DNA of 64,000 nucleotides from Hyperoodon ampullatus (taxonomy: Eukaryota; Chordata; Mammalia; Artiodactyla; Ziphiidae), in contig OX457075.1 in assembly GCA_949752795.1 (NCBI GenBank), positions 8,236,001 through 8,300,000 on the forward strand, in the 5' to 3' direction. Both the position numbers and the translations under genes were made by a program. Shown here one piece after another: positions 23,186 through 33,975 of this stretch. The notes beneath the pieces were generated by a model that did not search any database, was not told the origin of the DNA, and worked only from the letters and a program-made list of their open reading frames with translations. How positions within the stretch are numbered: position 1 is the first letter of the stretch; each line of letters begins with the position of its first letter.

Positions 23186-24085
23186 TGTATTCTGATTTGA
23201 GACATGACACCAAAGAAATATATAACCTTAGCCAAGTTTCTTCATATCTATAAGCATCTAATTCTATGTCTCAAAAACAAAAGGACTTTTACTAAATGAT
23301 TTTGGAAGTTGCTTTTCACTCCAATATTCTAAGATACTTTTTCTTATTTCAAGATACCTGGGGTTTGGTTTTGTACAAATTACTATGCAAGGGAAACAAT
23401 AAAGTTGAAGTTATGGGCTTGTCTCAAGAAATACTTACAATAAGTTAAGTCAATGGTGTTCCTAAGGCCCATTAAGAATTTTAACATCTTTCTCTGTGGT
23501 GGGTGATGCAAACTGCATTGTTAATTTATGCATTAATAATTCAATGCCTAGGGCTAAAATTAGAGAGAGGGAAATATGAATACTGGCAGTGCTTTTCCCC
23601 CTCTGTCAAATATTAAAAATGAGTGAATGTGGTTAGGATAGGTATAAATAGTCATTAAAGGGAAATACTAGATTAACATATTACCTTCTTTTTTTTAACT
23701 TGCCTTTAAGAAAGATCAGAAAAGAAGAGATTTTGAGTCAATTATGAAGAAAGAAGAGGTGACAAATGAAACACCTCAGAAAGAGATGAAACATAGGAAA
23801 GACAGATGCTAGTTCTCTCAGATATATCTCTAACCCGCTGCAGTCACCACTTGAAAAGAATTTTGAGTAGAAGTAAAAATACTTTTATTGTACAAATCCT
23901 TTGTCTGAAGATAATAGAAGCCTACCTGTGGGAATTCCAATACCCTTCCAAATATTTTTTTGAAGAATCCAGAAGTTTCCAGGACTTTAAAAAGAAGTGC
24001 AGGGTAAGGCTTGATTTGTCCAGTCACTTTTTGCACCAACTTCCTGCTCTGGAATGAGTCACGGGCCTCTACTTTCTCTCTCTCT
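23186..24085. other. low-copy AT-rich DNA
   Basis: No repeat or gene was recognised. About 23490-23570 contains a concentration of homeodomain/POU-like words (GATGCAAACTGCATTGTTAA and TTATGCATTAATAATTCAAT). A 194-codon minus-strand frame from 23830 to 24414 runs into an L1 3'UTR and is not a credible gene. Confidence 0.35.
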
Positions 24086-24087
24086 CT

Positions 24088-24300
24088 TTTTTTTTTTTTC
24101 TTAATTGCAGTATAGTTGACATACTCTGTTGTGTTAGTTTCAGGTGTACAGCAAAGCGATTCAGTTATACATCTATATATGTTTTCTTTCAGATTATTTT
24201 CCATATTCTCTTTCGGTCCCCACCTCTGCTGTCCCTTCCCCACAGGACCTTTCCCCATGTGTGGACACACCTTCCTTCTTGATTCATCAAGCATCACTAA
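24088..24300 (-). mobile_element. L1 3' end, 5'-truncated
   Basis: Antisense L1 3'UTR: T-run, TTAATTGCAGTATAGTTGAC, GTTGTGTTAGTTTCAGGTGT, ACAGCAAAGCGATTCAGTTA, then TTTCAGATTATTTTCCATATT. It resembles the 5735-5938 and 32036-32325 copies but is separate. The right boundary is uncertain. Confidence 0.75.
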
Positions 24301-24861
24301 GCCAATGCGATTGTGTGTAATAGACTTGGTGATATTTGGGGTGTAATGGAGAGCTCTGCAGGACAGTACAGATGCACATGTAATGTGAAGCCATGTTTTC
24401 AGCCTTCTTGCCATAGAAAAGTTTTCAGAAATATCTTGGTCCTGCCAGTCACTGGGACGGCTTTCACCGTTGCTCTAGAACTGTCTCGTTTCCTCTCTTG
24501 CTCTCCATCTCAGGATCTCCATTCTCTTCTGAGGCATCAAAGAGGATATCGTGGACGTTTTCTGGGTTGGATTTCCCTTAATCATTAGGCTTCTGTTACT
24601 TTTGCATAATCAGAACAGTCCAGAGAGGCTGAGTGACCAGCCTCCCCTCAATACTTTCTTTTCTAAATGGCATTTTCCTCTTGCTTAACATATGTATCTA
24701 TAACCCCTTGTATTTGTCTTCATAACGATGTCATTTTTTTGTCATCCGCAGTGGCCTGAGTCATATTTTGGTACCAGTGGCCAGCATCTCCCACCCAAGC
24801 AGCTCTGAGCATACAAATATTCCCTTTGCCTCTCCAAATCTGACCGTATAGCAGTGTCACC
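24301..24861. other. low-copy non-coding DNA
   Basis: No recognisable gene or repeat lies between the L1 end and the pseudogene's left target-site duplication. Confidence 0.4.
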
Positions 24862-24874
24862 TGAGGAGCATTTT

Positions 24875-26178
24875 CTTTTCTTTTCTTTTCTTTTTGTCAT
24901 AAAATATGGATATTTTATTCCAGCTCTGGGAAATGAAAAACAAAGAGGAGGAGGGAACACATCCTTCCACACACTATTCTAATTTAGCTGACATTAATTC
25001 AGAAAAGCTAAAGCAAATATATATGTGCATATGTATACATATTTAGAGATACACATACATATTTTTTCAGATTTTAGTCTCATCTGTGTTCATATATTTA
25101 TTTTTATTTTTTTATAAATACCCTTAAAAGTCACCAAATGCATCCTAATACTTCTACCTCTGTGTCCTGATCTATCATTTAATATTGTTTGGATTGTATT
25201 CAATTTGTGCTCTAATCACTTATGTGATTTGTCTAACTGTACATTCAAAGATGTAAGGGAAAAACTTGGTTTAAATTATACTCTATGTGTCACAGTTACC
25301 CATTACATGATTTTTTTCCTCATTATTCGCAACTTCACACATCTTGTAGTTCTCTAAGCTTCTAGTGCTGTACATATCTACATTTTCTGGATGGGACTGC
25401 CCGTGATCCATGAGCTTGGGGTCAGGCCTAAACTGTGTAGCACCTGAGGTAGATTCTGGTTTGGTCTTTGTTTCCAAGCTGAGTTCTGTTGGCAAGGCAC
25501 AACTCAGGTATTTCTATTTCATCAGAGCTTCCTAGCTTAGTTTTTTCTTTTGGCTCAGGAAATGACTCTTTTTTGTTGTTTTTTGTCCACAGTGATTGAA
25601 CTGCTTCATAAATTTGCTGGCTTATAGCACATGCCTTTTTCCCAGTTACCTTTGCAATCATTACTGATTGAACAGGGTGGAGAACAGTTGCTCCTAAAGT
25701 GGCCAGTCCCAGTCCATAAGCAATTCTCTTAAACCTAGAACCTTTTCTCGCTGAAATGAAGGCTGCCAATCCTGAAACTGTCATCACTCCAATTTTTGGA
25801 AGAAAGTCTCAAGGTGGATTCTTCAAATAGACATATGCATCTTTTCCAAATTGTACTGTATCCATTATCCCATTTTTCACAAAGACATAAACACCCTTGC
25901 ACCAGCCAATATAATGACCAGTTGTAGTGCAAATGGATGCAAAGCCCATTTGTACATCACCGGGCTGTTCTTCAACATATTTAGACTGGAGAGGTGGCGC
26001 AGTATATATGCAGAGCTGCTTTGGTTTCACTAGCTGCTTTTTGGACTCCTCTTCTTTGGCCACATGCACACTTACAGATGCACATATTAGACCTGCTGGC
26101 ATGGTTGTCTGCTTTCCCATCCTAACAGCCGCCATAGCTTTGGCCCTCTCCGCCCAGGTCTTCGCACGGAGAGTGGCT
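24875..26178 (-). pseudogene. APOOL: processed pseudogene of APOOL (MICOS subunit MIC27)
   Basis: On the minus strand, an APOOL-like reading frame starts at 26135 (MAAVRMGKQTTMPAGLI) after a 43-nt 5'UTR. It continues with the family's signature KYVEEQPGDVQMGFAS, IGWCKGVYVFVKNGIMD and VQFGKDAYVYLKNPP. The parent encodes an inner-mitochondrial-membrane protein of the MICOS crista-junction complex, of about 268 residues. The copy is intron-less. It has a TGA at 25809-25811 where the family has Arg (CGA to TGA), resumes in the same frame (SARKGS, TLGATV), then shifts frame near 25500-25510 with loss of about ten residues. It ends in PDPKLMDHGQSHPE..MYSTRS near 25358, where the stop has been lost. 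A long 3'UTR follows, with AATAAA (plus-strand TTTATT, 24914-24919) and an A-rich (AAAAG)n tail at 24875-24895. A 13-bp target-site duplication, TGAGGAGCATTTT (24862-24874) and TGAGGAGTATTTT (26179-26191), flanks it. These are hallmarks of L1-mediated retrotransposition. APOO is a related family, but the residues match APOOL better. Confidence 0.95.
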
Positions 26179-26191
26179 TGAGGAGTATTTT

Positions 26192-28619
26192 AAAAATGCA
26201 TTATTTGGGGTACCAATTTAAGCCTAATAAGAAGGATTTGGGGAAGGGGGTTGATTGAGTTCAGAGCCCATGAGTCTGAAATTTTCAAACTCTTCACACA
26301 TTGTGCTTGGGTAGCTGGTCTCAGGACCGGCCATTCAGAGCTGCTCCCATAAAGCACGCTGGTCCGCTGTGGTCAGTCCAGTTTCCTCTGTTCTTTCATC
26401 CTTTCCCTTCCCCCATATGTATCCTGCCTCCTCCCTCCCTTCTGCTTTGTGCTCTCTTTCCCTTTTCATCCATCAGATATGAAGTTCCCAATATGTGCCT
26501 GGTACGTGGCCTCATACCCTTGCTGCTCTGCCCTGTTGTGTTAGAGTCACCCCACTTTTCAGTCTTCCTTTCCCTCTTACCCAGTCCCAAACATCCCAAG
26601 TTCTGAGAAAGCAGCCTCACTTTCAGAAGCATCTGTCACGTAAGTCATCATCCCCCATCTCATATCCAGATATTCCAGGAGGATGTGAGCCATCTTTCCA
26701 TAGTGGCTATGATATTGCTTTGGAAATAATAAGATGTGAGTCTGGTGTCTCATTTGATGGTGACCATTATCATTTGCACTGGATCTGCTCTTCACTTCTA
26801 TCTTCTTTAAAATCACTTATAGCTGAACATGCCTTACTGGCCCAATGAGGCTGACTGCACCATTTATCATCATTTCTAGATAAGAGACAATGAGGAAGAT
26901 CCATCTCATAGGAAACCAGCTTGGCACCTCCCCGGACAGTCCCAGGCCCAGGAAGAGGATACTCTGCTCAATTTCTCTCTCACTTTCTTATTTTTTTAAT
27001 TTTAATGCAACGAAAGCCAGACCATTTAGGAATTATTCTAATCCCAGTTTCAAGTCCCATCCTTCTCTCGAGTCATGCGTGTATTTAGGTTTTTATTCCT
27101 TCATTAACATGGGGAAAATGAAGACCATTATGACAGTTAGCAGACATAATTTTAGACAAATACAACTTCTTATCAAATCAGCCTGCAATAAGTATTTGAT
27201 GAACAGGGCTCTTCAATATAACTTCCCACACTAATTTAATGAGAAGTATCAAATGAATTTTTTTTAATTCTGATATCTCCCATGAGACAAATGATACTTT
27301 GCAGGCCTATTTTTAACAAATGAATTATTGACTTAAACTGGCACAATTAATCACAATATAATGGGATCAGGGGATATTAGGGGCTCATTTATCACAGCTG
27401 ATGATGAGTACTGACTCTTCTGAGAAATGAAACTCTTTCATCACTCCTAGATTAACAGTTACATGCTTTCAAATTTCAATCATAAGGAACTGGCAGCATA
27501 GAATGAAAAGGAGCCAGACCGGAGGAGAAAATGGAAGAGGAGAATATAGAGTTTGTTGTTTGCAGTCAGAAATCTTACTTCTGCCAGGACTCTTCAGTGA
27601 AGATAGAAAAATGATTCATTGGAAAGGCGGTGCTAGTGATGGGCAGAGAATCAGGACGGCAATTAACATTCTTGTGATCTGGGCTTAACTCTCCTATTAA
27701 AAATCTGTGTGACTCCTGACAAACTGCTTGACTTCCCTGAACTTCCTCTTCTTCATCTGCAAGATAAATACAGTACAGTCTCTCCAAGGAACGTTCTCAT
27801 GAAGATCAAACAAAATAACCCGTGTCCTCATGTTTTGGACAGTTAGAAAGCAGAGTTCCTTTCATGTGATGCTTATCGTCGCTTTAGGAATTGTTTGTTT
27901 TCCATCTCCAGGACTCATACCTACTAGATATTTTTGAGTAATTGAAAAAAATATTCAGTAAAATGTGAAATACATATAAGGAACTCAGAAGGTGTAGGTT
28001 AGTCTGCTAACTCAACAGGCGTGACAACTTGTCTCTCAAGCCCTGCTGTTATCAAAAGATGAGTCAGATGTGACCCTTGTTTTCTAGGAGTTGACAAACA
28101 TATTAGGCAGACAGACAAGAGAGTCACATCATTTGGACATATGAAAATGTAAAAAGGCAAGACAATGAAGGATTTTTCTTTATATACCAAGGCATACACA
28201 TAGTTAGAAAAAAAATAGTACAGAAAGGTTAAGCAACTGGTCCATTCCCTATATGGTGACTGTACTTCCCAGTTTGCCCAGTTCATTCCAGGTTTATGCT
28301 AATTTCCCCAGCATAATTACTAATGGCATCTACTTTTACTCTCAAAAGTGTCTTGATTTGACGATTTCGGTCAAACTAATCTTAACAATTTCTTTCTTCT
28401 ATTTTGTTATTGCCAATATCTAAATAATATGATTATATCTTTATCTTCTTTATTTATCATTGTTATATAGAGTCCACTGACTTCCTACCTTTCTAGAGAT
28501 TGGTGTAGCTCACACCCTTCCTGATTTCCCACCCTTTCTCCCAATATAGTTAAGTAAGAATCTTAAGTTTCTTCTTCTGTCCAGTCTGCAACTTTAAACA
28601 TCCAAATGATATTCTGTGA
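26192..28619. other. low-copy DNA with a MIR remnant
   Basis: No gene was recognised. A sense MIR-like segment lies at about 27640-27830 (GTGTGACTCCTGACAAACTGC, TTCCTCTTCTTCATCTGCAAG). The block at 27280-27440 is AT-rich, repeat-free and carries AATTAATCACAATATAATGGG, the sort of composition seen in conserved non-coding DNA, but that is unproven. Confidence 0.4.
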
Positions 28620-28634
28620 AGAATAGTTCTCTGG

Positions 28635-28850
28635 GGCTTCCCAGGTGGCGCAGTGCTTGAGAGTCCGCCTACCGATGCAGGGGCCGCGGGTTCGTGCCCC
28701 GGTCCGGGAAGATCCCAGATGCCGCGGAGCGGCTGGGCCCGTGAGCCATGGCCGCTGAGCCTGCGCGTCCGGAGCCTGTGCTCCGCAACGGGAGAGGCCG
28801 CAGCAGTGAGAGGCCCGCGTACCGCAAAAAAAAAAAAAAAAAAAAAAAAA
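28635..28850 (+). mobile_element. CHR-type SINE, short form
   Basis: Forward SINE (GGCTTCCCAGGTGGCGCAG) with a poly-A of about 25 bases. Target-site duplication is AGAATAGTTCTCTGG (28620-28634) and AGAACAGTTCTGTGG (28851-28865), 13 of 15 identical. Some body CpGs persist (GGGGCCGCGGGTTCGTGCCC), and the B box is intact. Confidence 0.96.
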
Positions 28851-28865
28851 AGAACAGTTCTGTGG

Positions 28866-30063
28866 GCTTCCCATTTTTGCAATGGTATTAATTTCCCATC
28901 GTTCCCTTCATTTCTACATCCTCTTCTACCTCTTAACTGGCATTTGGTATGCTTTTCTTTTTATATCATCAAGGTTGATTTTTCAACCTGCTATTTTACT
29001 TCTTCTTATCTGTGAATTTGCTACTCTTTTTCCTTGATTACCTTTCCCCAATATGTCTTTCTGGGAAACTCCTTCTCACTTTTCCAAGATGCAGCTAAAA
29101 TACCCATTGCTCAGTGATGTTTTCATTCAGCATTTCAGCCAAGCCAATTATTTCAGCTTTGTGCTTCCACAGATTATAATAGATTCCACTCTACTCAATC
29201 ACTGCTTTACATTGCACATGCCTCCTGAGTCTGAGCTCTTTGGAGAACATTTCAGTGTTCTTGGAAGACAGTGACCATTAAATAAAACTTTTTTGTTTAA
29301 AAAAAAAACCATGTTTGTCTCTATCAGTAAATATCAGTTCTGATTCAAAATGGTGTTTGGCTTAAGCTCATTTTGTAGCCTCTTACTTAAATACTTCTTA
29401 CTGAAATACCAATTAATGTATAGAATAAGATTTTTAAAAACCTCATGCCACCACCAAAATTTGACACTGACAGATAACCAGTGGCAAATACTTAATAAAG
29501 GCAGGGCTGATAGTATATAGATGCTTCAGAAATAAAGATTTGAGTCCAGGCAAGGAACTATGACTAGCTGAGGGAAAGACAATATGGAATGAATAGAGGA
29601 AGAAAGAGTTTATAAACACTAGACATGATGACATAACCAGTTACATAAAAGAGCATCATTTCTTCCTTACTTGGAGAGGTATATATATATATATATATAT
29701 ATCTCCAAATGAAATGACATGGAATATTTGTGTCCTCTTCTGGGGAGAGGGATTTCTTTAGGTTGTATGAGGGATATGTTTGCATATTGGGTGGAGTATT
29801 ATTTTTCAATTATCTTTATTTAAAATTTAATATGGTTAAAAGATGTATACAGGGAGTCCACATTGACAAGGGTTGGACTGTACTGGATTGTTTTATCGTC
29901 AACTTTGTTAACGTTTCCTAGAATCCCCTTCCCAGTTAGAGATGGCCACAAGAGATACTAGTATGAGACCGGGGAAGTACAAGGTTATGGTGGTTTAGTT
30001 GTGGTGACAGACTTAGAGGAGCCAGAGGGTTCCAGCTTGTCTTTGGATCCTTCAAATCCTTGT
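28866..30063. other. low-copy DNA with a (TA)n microsatellite
   Basis: A (TA)n tract of about 11 units lies at 29680-29702. Otherwise there are no recognisable genes or repeats. Confidence 0.4.
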
Positions 30064-30133
30064 CCAGCTTTTCTCTTTAGCTGGTGTATCATCAGACTCC
30101 AGCTTTTCTCTACAGCTGGTGCATCGTCAGACA
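30064..30133 (+). repeat. 35-bp tandem duplication, two copies
   Basis: Two adjacent 35-bp units beginning CCAGCTTTTCTCT (30064-30098 and 30099-30133) differ at about five positions (TTTAGCTGGTGTATCATC against TACAGCTGGTGCATCGTC). The surrounding 29900-30360 may belong to an old LTR-like element, but I cannot assign it. Confidence 0.75.
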
Positions 30134-32035
30134 CTTCGCTGGGACTTACGGATATCTTCCAAGATTTCTCTCCTCCGACAGCCTCACTTTAGTGGCTGGA
30201 GGTACTTCGCTTCTCAAAGTAGCCTATTACCGACTCCTCTGATCCTCCACATCCCCTTTCAGACATGCACTCCCCACTCCTCCCATAACTGTGTCATATC
30301 CAAGTGCATCAACACATAACTCATAGTTCTTCTGCGTATGTGACTGAACGTCGATTGACACAGTTATCATTGGAAGAGACAAAGAAAAGAGTTTTAGAAA
30401 GAAAGGGAGAAATTTACAGAATTACCGCAGAAGACTGTAACACATATCTGTACTTTTTTTTGACCAAATAGAAAAAAAAAAAAACAAGTTATGTAAATCC
30501 TGAATAATATAATTAATAAGGCAGTACGTGTAAATGTGTACATATTGATCTTTGTATCCTGCAGAGAATACTCTTTATTTTCATCATTAATAAAACATTT
30601 ATGAAATATTGATCTACATTATGTCTCAAAGAAAAACTTTAAAAATAATTATAAAAAGCAGACACTTGGATCAATGGATAAGCCTGAGTATTTGTAACAG
30701 ATGTCACTGATGATGGTATGGTGCTGGATTAGAAAAGATGTGAAAGGTAGCAATCAGTAAGATTCAATATGTATTTGTTTAATATTGTGACCTTGTGAAG
30801 GTAAATGGACTTGACCCTCACTTCCAGGTACTTATAGTCTCACAGCGGGGTGGGTAGGGCATTTGAGGCAGGTTTGGTGTTGAAATTGAGCATTGTGTGT
30901 CTTGGGGCTCATGCTGGAAGGTGAGGATGTTTTGTGTCAGGGAGTGATTGAAATAAGATTGTTTCTACCTGAAGAAATCAGATAGTGAGAAACCTAAAAG
31001 CACTTTAATTTTATCCAATTGAAAGTGGGAGTTGCTGGTAGTTTGAGATGTGTTAGGAGGATTCACTTCATGGGCGTGTAGGATAGATTGGAGTCAGGGA
31101 CCAGGACTGGGGACACATTGCAATGTGGGATTCCACTAGAGAGAAGGGCTTTGTCACTTGAAAAGAAAAAATGACCTGCCAGCAGTGTTTTAAAAACTTG
31201 GGGGCTGTGTTGAGATGGGGAGGAAAAAGAAGAAGGAGTCAAAAGTGACTCTACCAATTTAAAACCTGGTTGACTGCTAGAATGAGGTGACTGGAATAAG
31301 TTATTAGTGTTTTCCATTTTCTAAAAGGCATTTTCAAACTTTCAAGAAAGATAATCACTTACATACATCTAACCTCTTGCCTCTAGAATCCTGTAGAAAT
31401 TACCAAGAGATAATAATGTGGCTTATTCTGTGTTGGAAACTAGGAAAAGATGCAAGACAAGCTCTAGAAACTTGGAGGAAATTTTACTGGCTCAAGTGAG
31501 GGTAGAAATCTACTGTGTCTAGCCAAGAAGACATGCATTTTTCTGCATATGAAAGAACAGTTTGCCTGGGAAGTAAGCTGAAGAGACCCAATCAAATCCC
31601 TTCAATTCCCCACCCACCAAAGGTTCTGGGCAAGTGGAAGTTTGAGAGTAGACAGGCTGTGGGGTGGCCAGGAAGGACATCTGCACCCCATCAGTTGTCC
31701 TTGGTACTAGTTGGGTTCCAGAGGCTGCACCAAGCAGGTGGCTGATGGCGATTCTTAATCCTGGCACAGACAACAGAGAATGGAGAATGGTCCCTACAAT
31801 TTATGACTGCCTCACCAGTCCTAAGACAAATTCACCTGCAAAAAGACCAAGTCACCGCCAAGTCAGTACCTCCATATTTCTCTAATGCTGGTGAATTCCA
31901 GTGCGAGCGAATTCCCTCTTTTTGCGGGGGGGACTAAAAGTATTAAAAAGATTTTTTTTTTGGTACAACATTGATGACAGAAACCATGTCAGCTCATAAT
32001 ACCTTAATATCTTCAACTCTTAACTAATGCAACTC
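30134..32035. other. low-copy non-coding DNA
   Basis: No gene was recognised. The sequence is AT-rich in 30400-30800 and plain elsewhere. Confidence 0.4.
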
Positions 32036-32325
32036 TTTTTTTTTGCCACGATTTTTAAGAAATGAAGTATAGTTGATTTACTATATTATATTAGTTTTAG
32101 GTGTTCAACATAGTGATTCAGTATTTTTACAGATTATACTCCATATAAAGTTATTATAAAATATTAGCTGCACTCCCTGTACTGCGCATTACATCCTTGT
32201 ATCTTATTTGTTTTGTATATGGTAGTTTGTACCTCTTAATCCCCTTCCCCAACCTTGCCACTCTCCCACCCCTCTCCCTACTGGTAACAGCTAGTTTGTT
32301 CTCATATATAACTCGTTTTTAAAAT
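32036..32325 (-). mobile_element. L1 3'UTR fragment
   Basis: Antisense L1 3'UTR: T-run, AAATGAAGTATAGTTGATTT, TTAGTTTTAGGTGTTCAACATAG, then GTACTGCGCATTACATCC and CTGGTAACAGCTAGTTTGTTC. It is older than the copies at 5.7 and 57 kb, judging by substitutions at common positions. Confidence 0.75.
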
Positions 32326-33039
32326 GCACAAATGGAGAAAAACCACTAGCACAAACATATGCTACAGTTCAAAAAGATACCATTCTGCAGCATACGAGCA
32401 AGATTCTTCCTATAAAACTCAAACTGCTGCAATAAATGGAGAAATCACTGAACATTTCTAATGTATGTTCTCTATAACACTCAAGTAGATATTACATTTT
32501 TGAAATTTGAGCAATGTCATAGAAGTAACAATACGAAATCATGAAAGACCGAATGAAATTTTAAAAATGCAACTGTAGAAGTTAAAACCTCCATGTGGCA
32601 GTGAACGGCTCCGTGGATACTGCCAACAGGCTGAATGTGAAAATAAAGGCATATTCTAGACATTCTGCCAGAATTCAAAGGAGCAAATAATAAATGAAAG
32701 AGGTTAGGGAACTGTGAAATGATCTGGGAAATCCAAAATATTCGTAGCAGGGCGTGCCTAAGAAAGTAAAGCAAGCAGTAAAATCATAGAAGAAAAATTT
32801 CTTGAGACAGTTCACAGAGCACTACCAGCAGTGAATAAAAATAATACCTTAGACACGCTTGATGGAATCTGGGATTTAAGAAGAATTTTCCCTTATTTAG
32901 ATCTAGATCTATCTTCCTGCCAGAATCTAGGCACTCATGTTCCTGTTTAAAAATGCCAACTTTCACTAGATGCCTGCAATGGACAATTGATTGTATTATT
33001 AGAAAGAAAACAATACATGTCATCAAAAATGAAAAAAAA
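32326..33039. other. AT-rich DNA, possibly old L1-related
   Basis: No firm assignment. The composition (A-rich plus strand) is like the flanking old L1 remnant, but no diagnostic block was recognised. Confidence 0.3.
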
Positions 33040-33975
33040 GAATTTAAAAAATTACCGACATTTAAAATGTGTAAATGGAACTCATTTGCTTGGGTTTTGA
33101 AATGAGTTGATAAGGTTAATGCAATTCTAATACAAAATTCTAAGAGGATCCTTTTTTTTAACTTGGCAAAGTAATCAGAAAGTTCATCCGGAAGGTTTTT
33201 GAAATATTCCAAAAAGGAAAATACATATGGAGACTTGCATTTGTAGATTTTAAAAGATCTTATAAAGCTGCTGTAATTAAGCACGGATGATAATAGAATA
33301 GAATTATAAACCCTGGAACAGACCACGGTGTATAATTAATCAAATGAAAGTTAATACTTTAAATCAGTGAAGGGAGATGATTATTAAATAAATGGTGTTG
33401 GAAAAATTGGCTAATTGTTGGAGAAAACATCTAGATACCTGCTTCATATCATTTGCCAAAGAAATTTCTAGATGGGTTAAAAAGATAAACATAAAAAATG
33501 AAATCATGAATAGCTTAGAAGAAAATGTAGGTGGGCATCTATCTGATATCACATAAAAGCAAAATAAGAAAATATAGAGGAACATATTAATAGATTTTAA
33601 AACAGAAAAGAATGAAAACTCATATTAACCAGAAAAGCTATAAACAAAGTTAAAAGGTTTATGATAAACTGGAGAAGTATTTGCACTACCTATATAGACA
33701 AAGGTGTAAATGTATGAATACAAGTGTATAAATATGAAGCTATGAATATATTTGAAAAATCCAGAAGAAAATATTAAATTCCATAGTAGAAAATGGGCAA
33801 AAAGCATAATAAATAAGCATTTTCAACCCAGGAAGAATATGGTGGTTACTCACCAGTGAAACTGGAAGAATATAACCCATAGTATTAGGAGTAGGTATCT
33901 CTGAGTTTGAAGATTATAGGTGATTTTTATTTTTGGTTTTGTTTTGTTTTGTTTTGTTTTGTTTTGTTTTTGCTG
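33040..33975 (+). mobile_element. ancient L1-clade (L1M or HAL1) remnant
   Basis: The order of recognisable blocks follows an L1-type ORF2 3' part and 3' end on the plus strand: CAAAATTCTAAGAGGATCC, AAGCTGCTGTAATTAAGC, TGGAACAGACCACGG, AATAAATGGTGTTGGAAAAA TTGG, GATGGGTTAAAAAGATAAAC, GTATTTGCACTACCTATA, AAAATGGGCAAAAAGC, then a 3' part with GGTGGTTACTCACCAGTG and TTGAAGATTATAGGTGATTTT. It is riddled with stops and indels. A (TTTTG)n run at 33936-33971 closes it. Whether it is HAL1 or L1M needs a profile search. Confidence 0.65.

Noticed and set aside
23830..24414. 194-codon minus-strand open frame
   Set aside because: It crosses an L1 3'UTR and unrelated DNA, with a lysine run from a T-rich stretch and no recognisable domain.
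25428..26135. Functional APOOL gene
   Set aside because: There are no introns, an in-frame TGA, a frameshift with deletion, a lost stop, and a poly-A tail with target-site duplication; it is a processed pseudogene.
32784..33326. 180-codon minus-strand open frame
   Set aside because: It is antisense to an old L1/HAL1-like remnant that is A-rich on the plus strand, giving a hydrophobic Phe/Leu-rich translation. Likely fortuitous.
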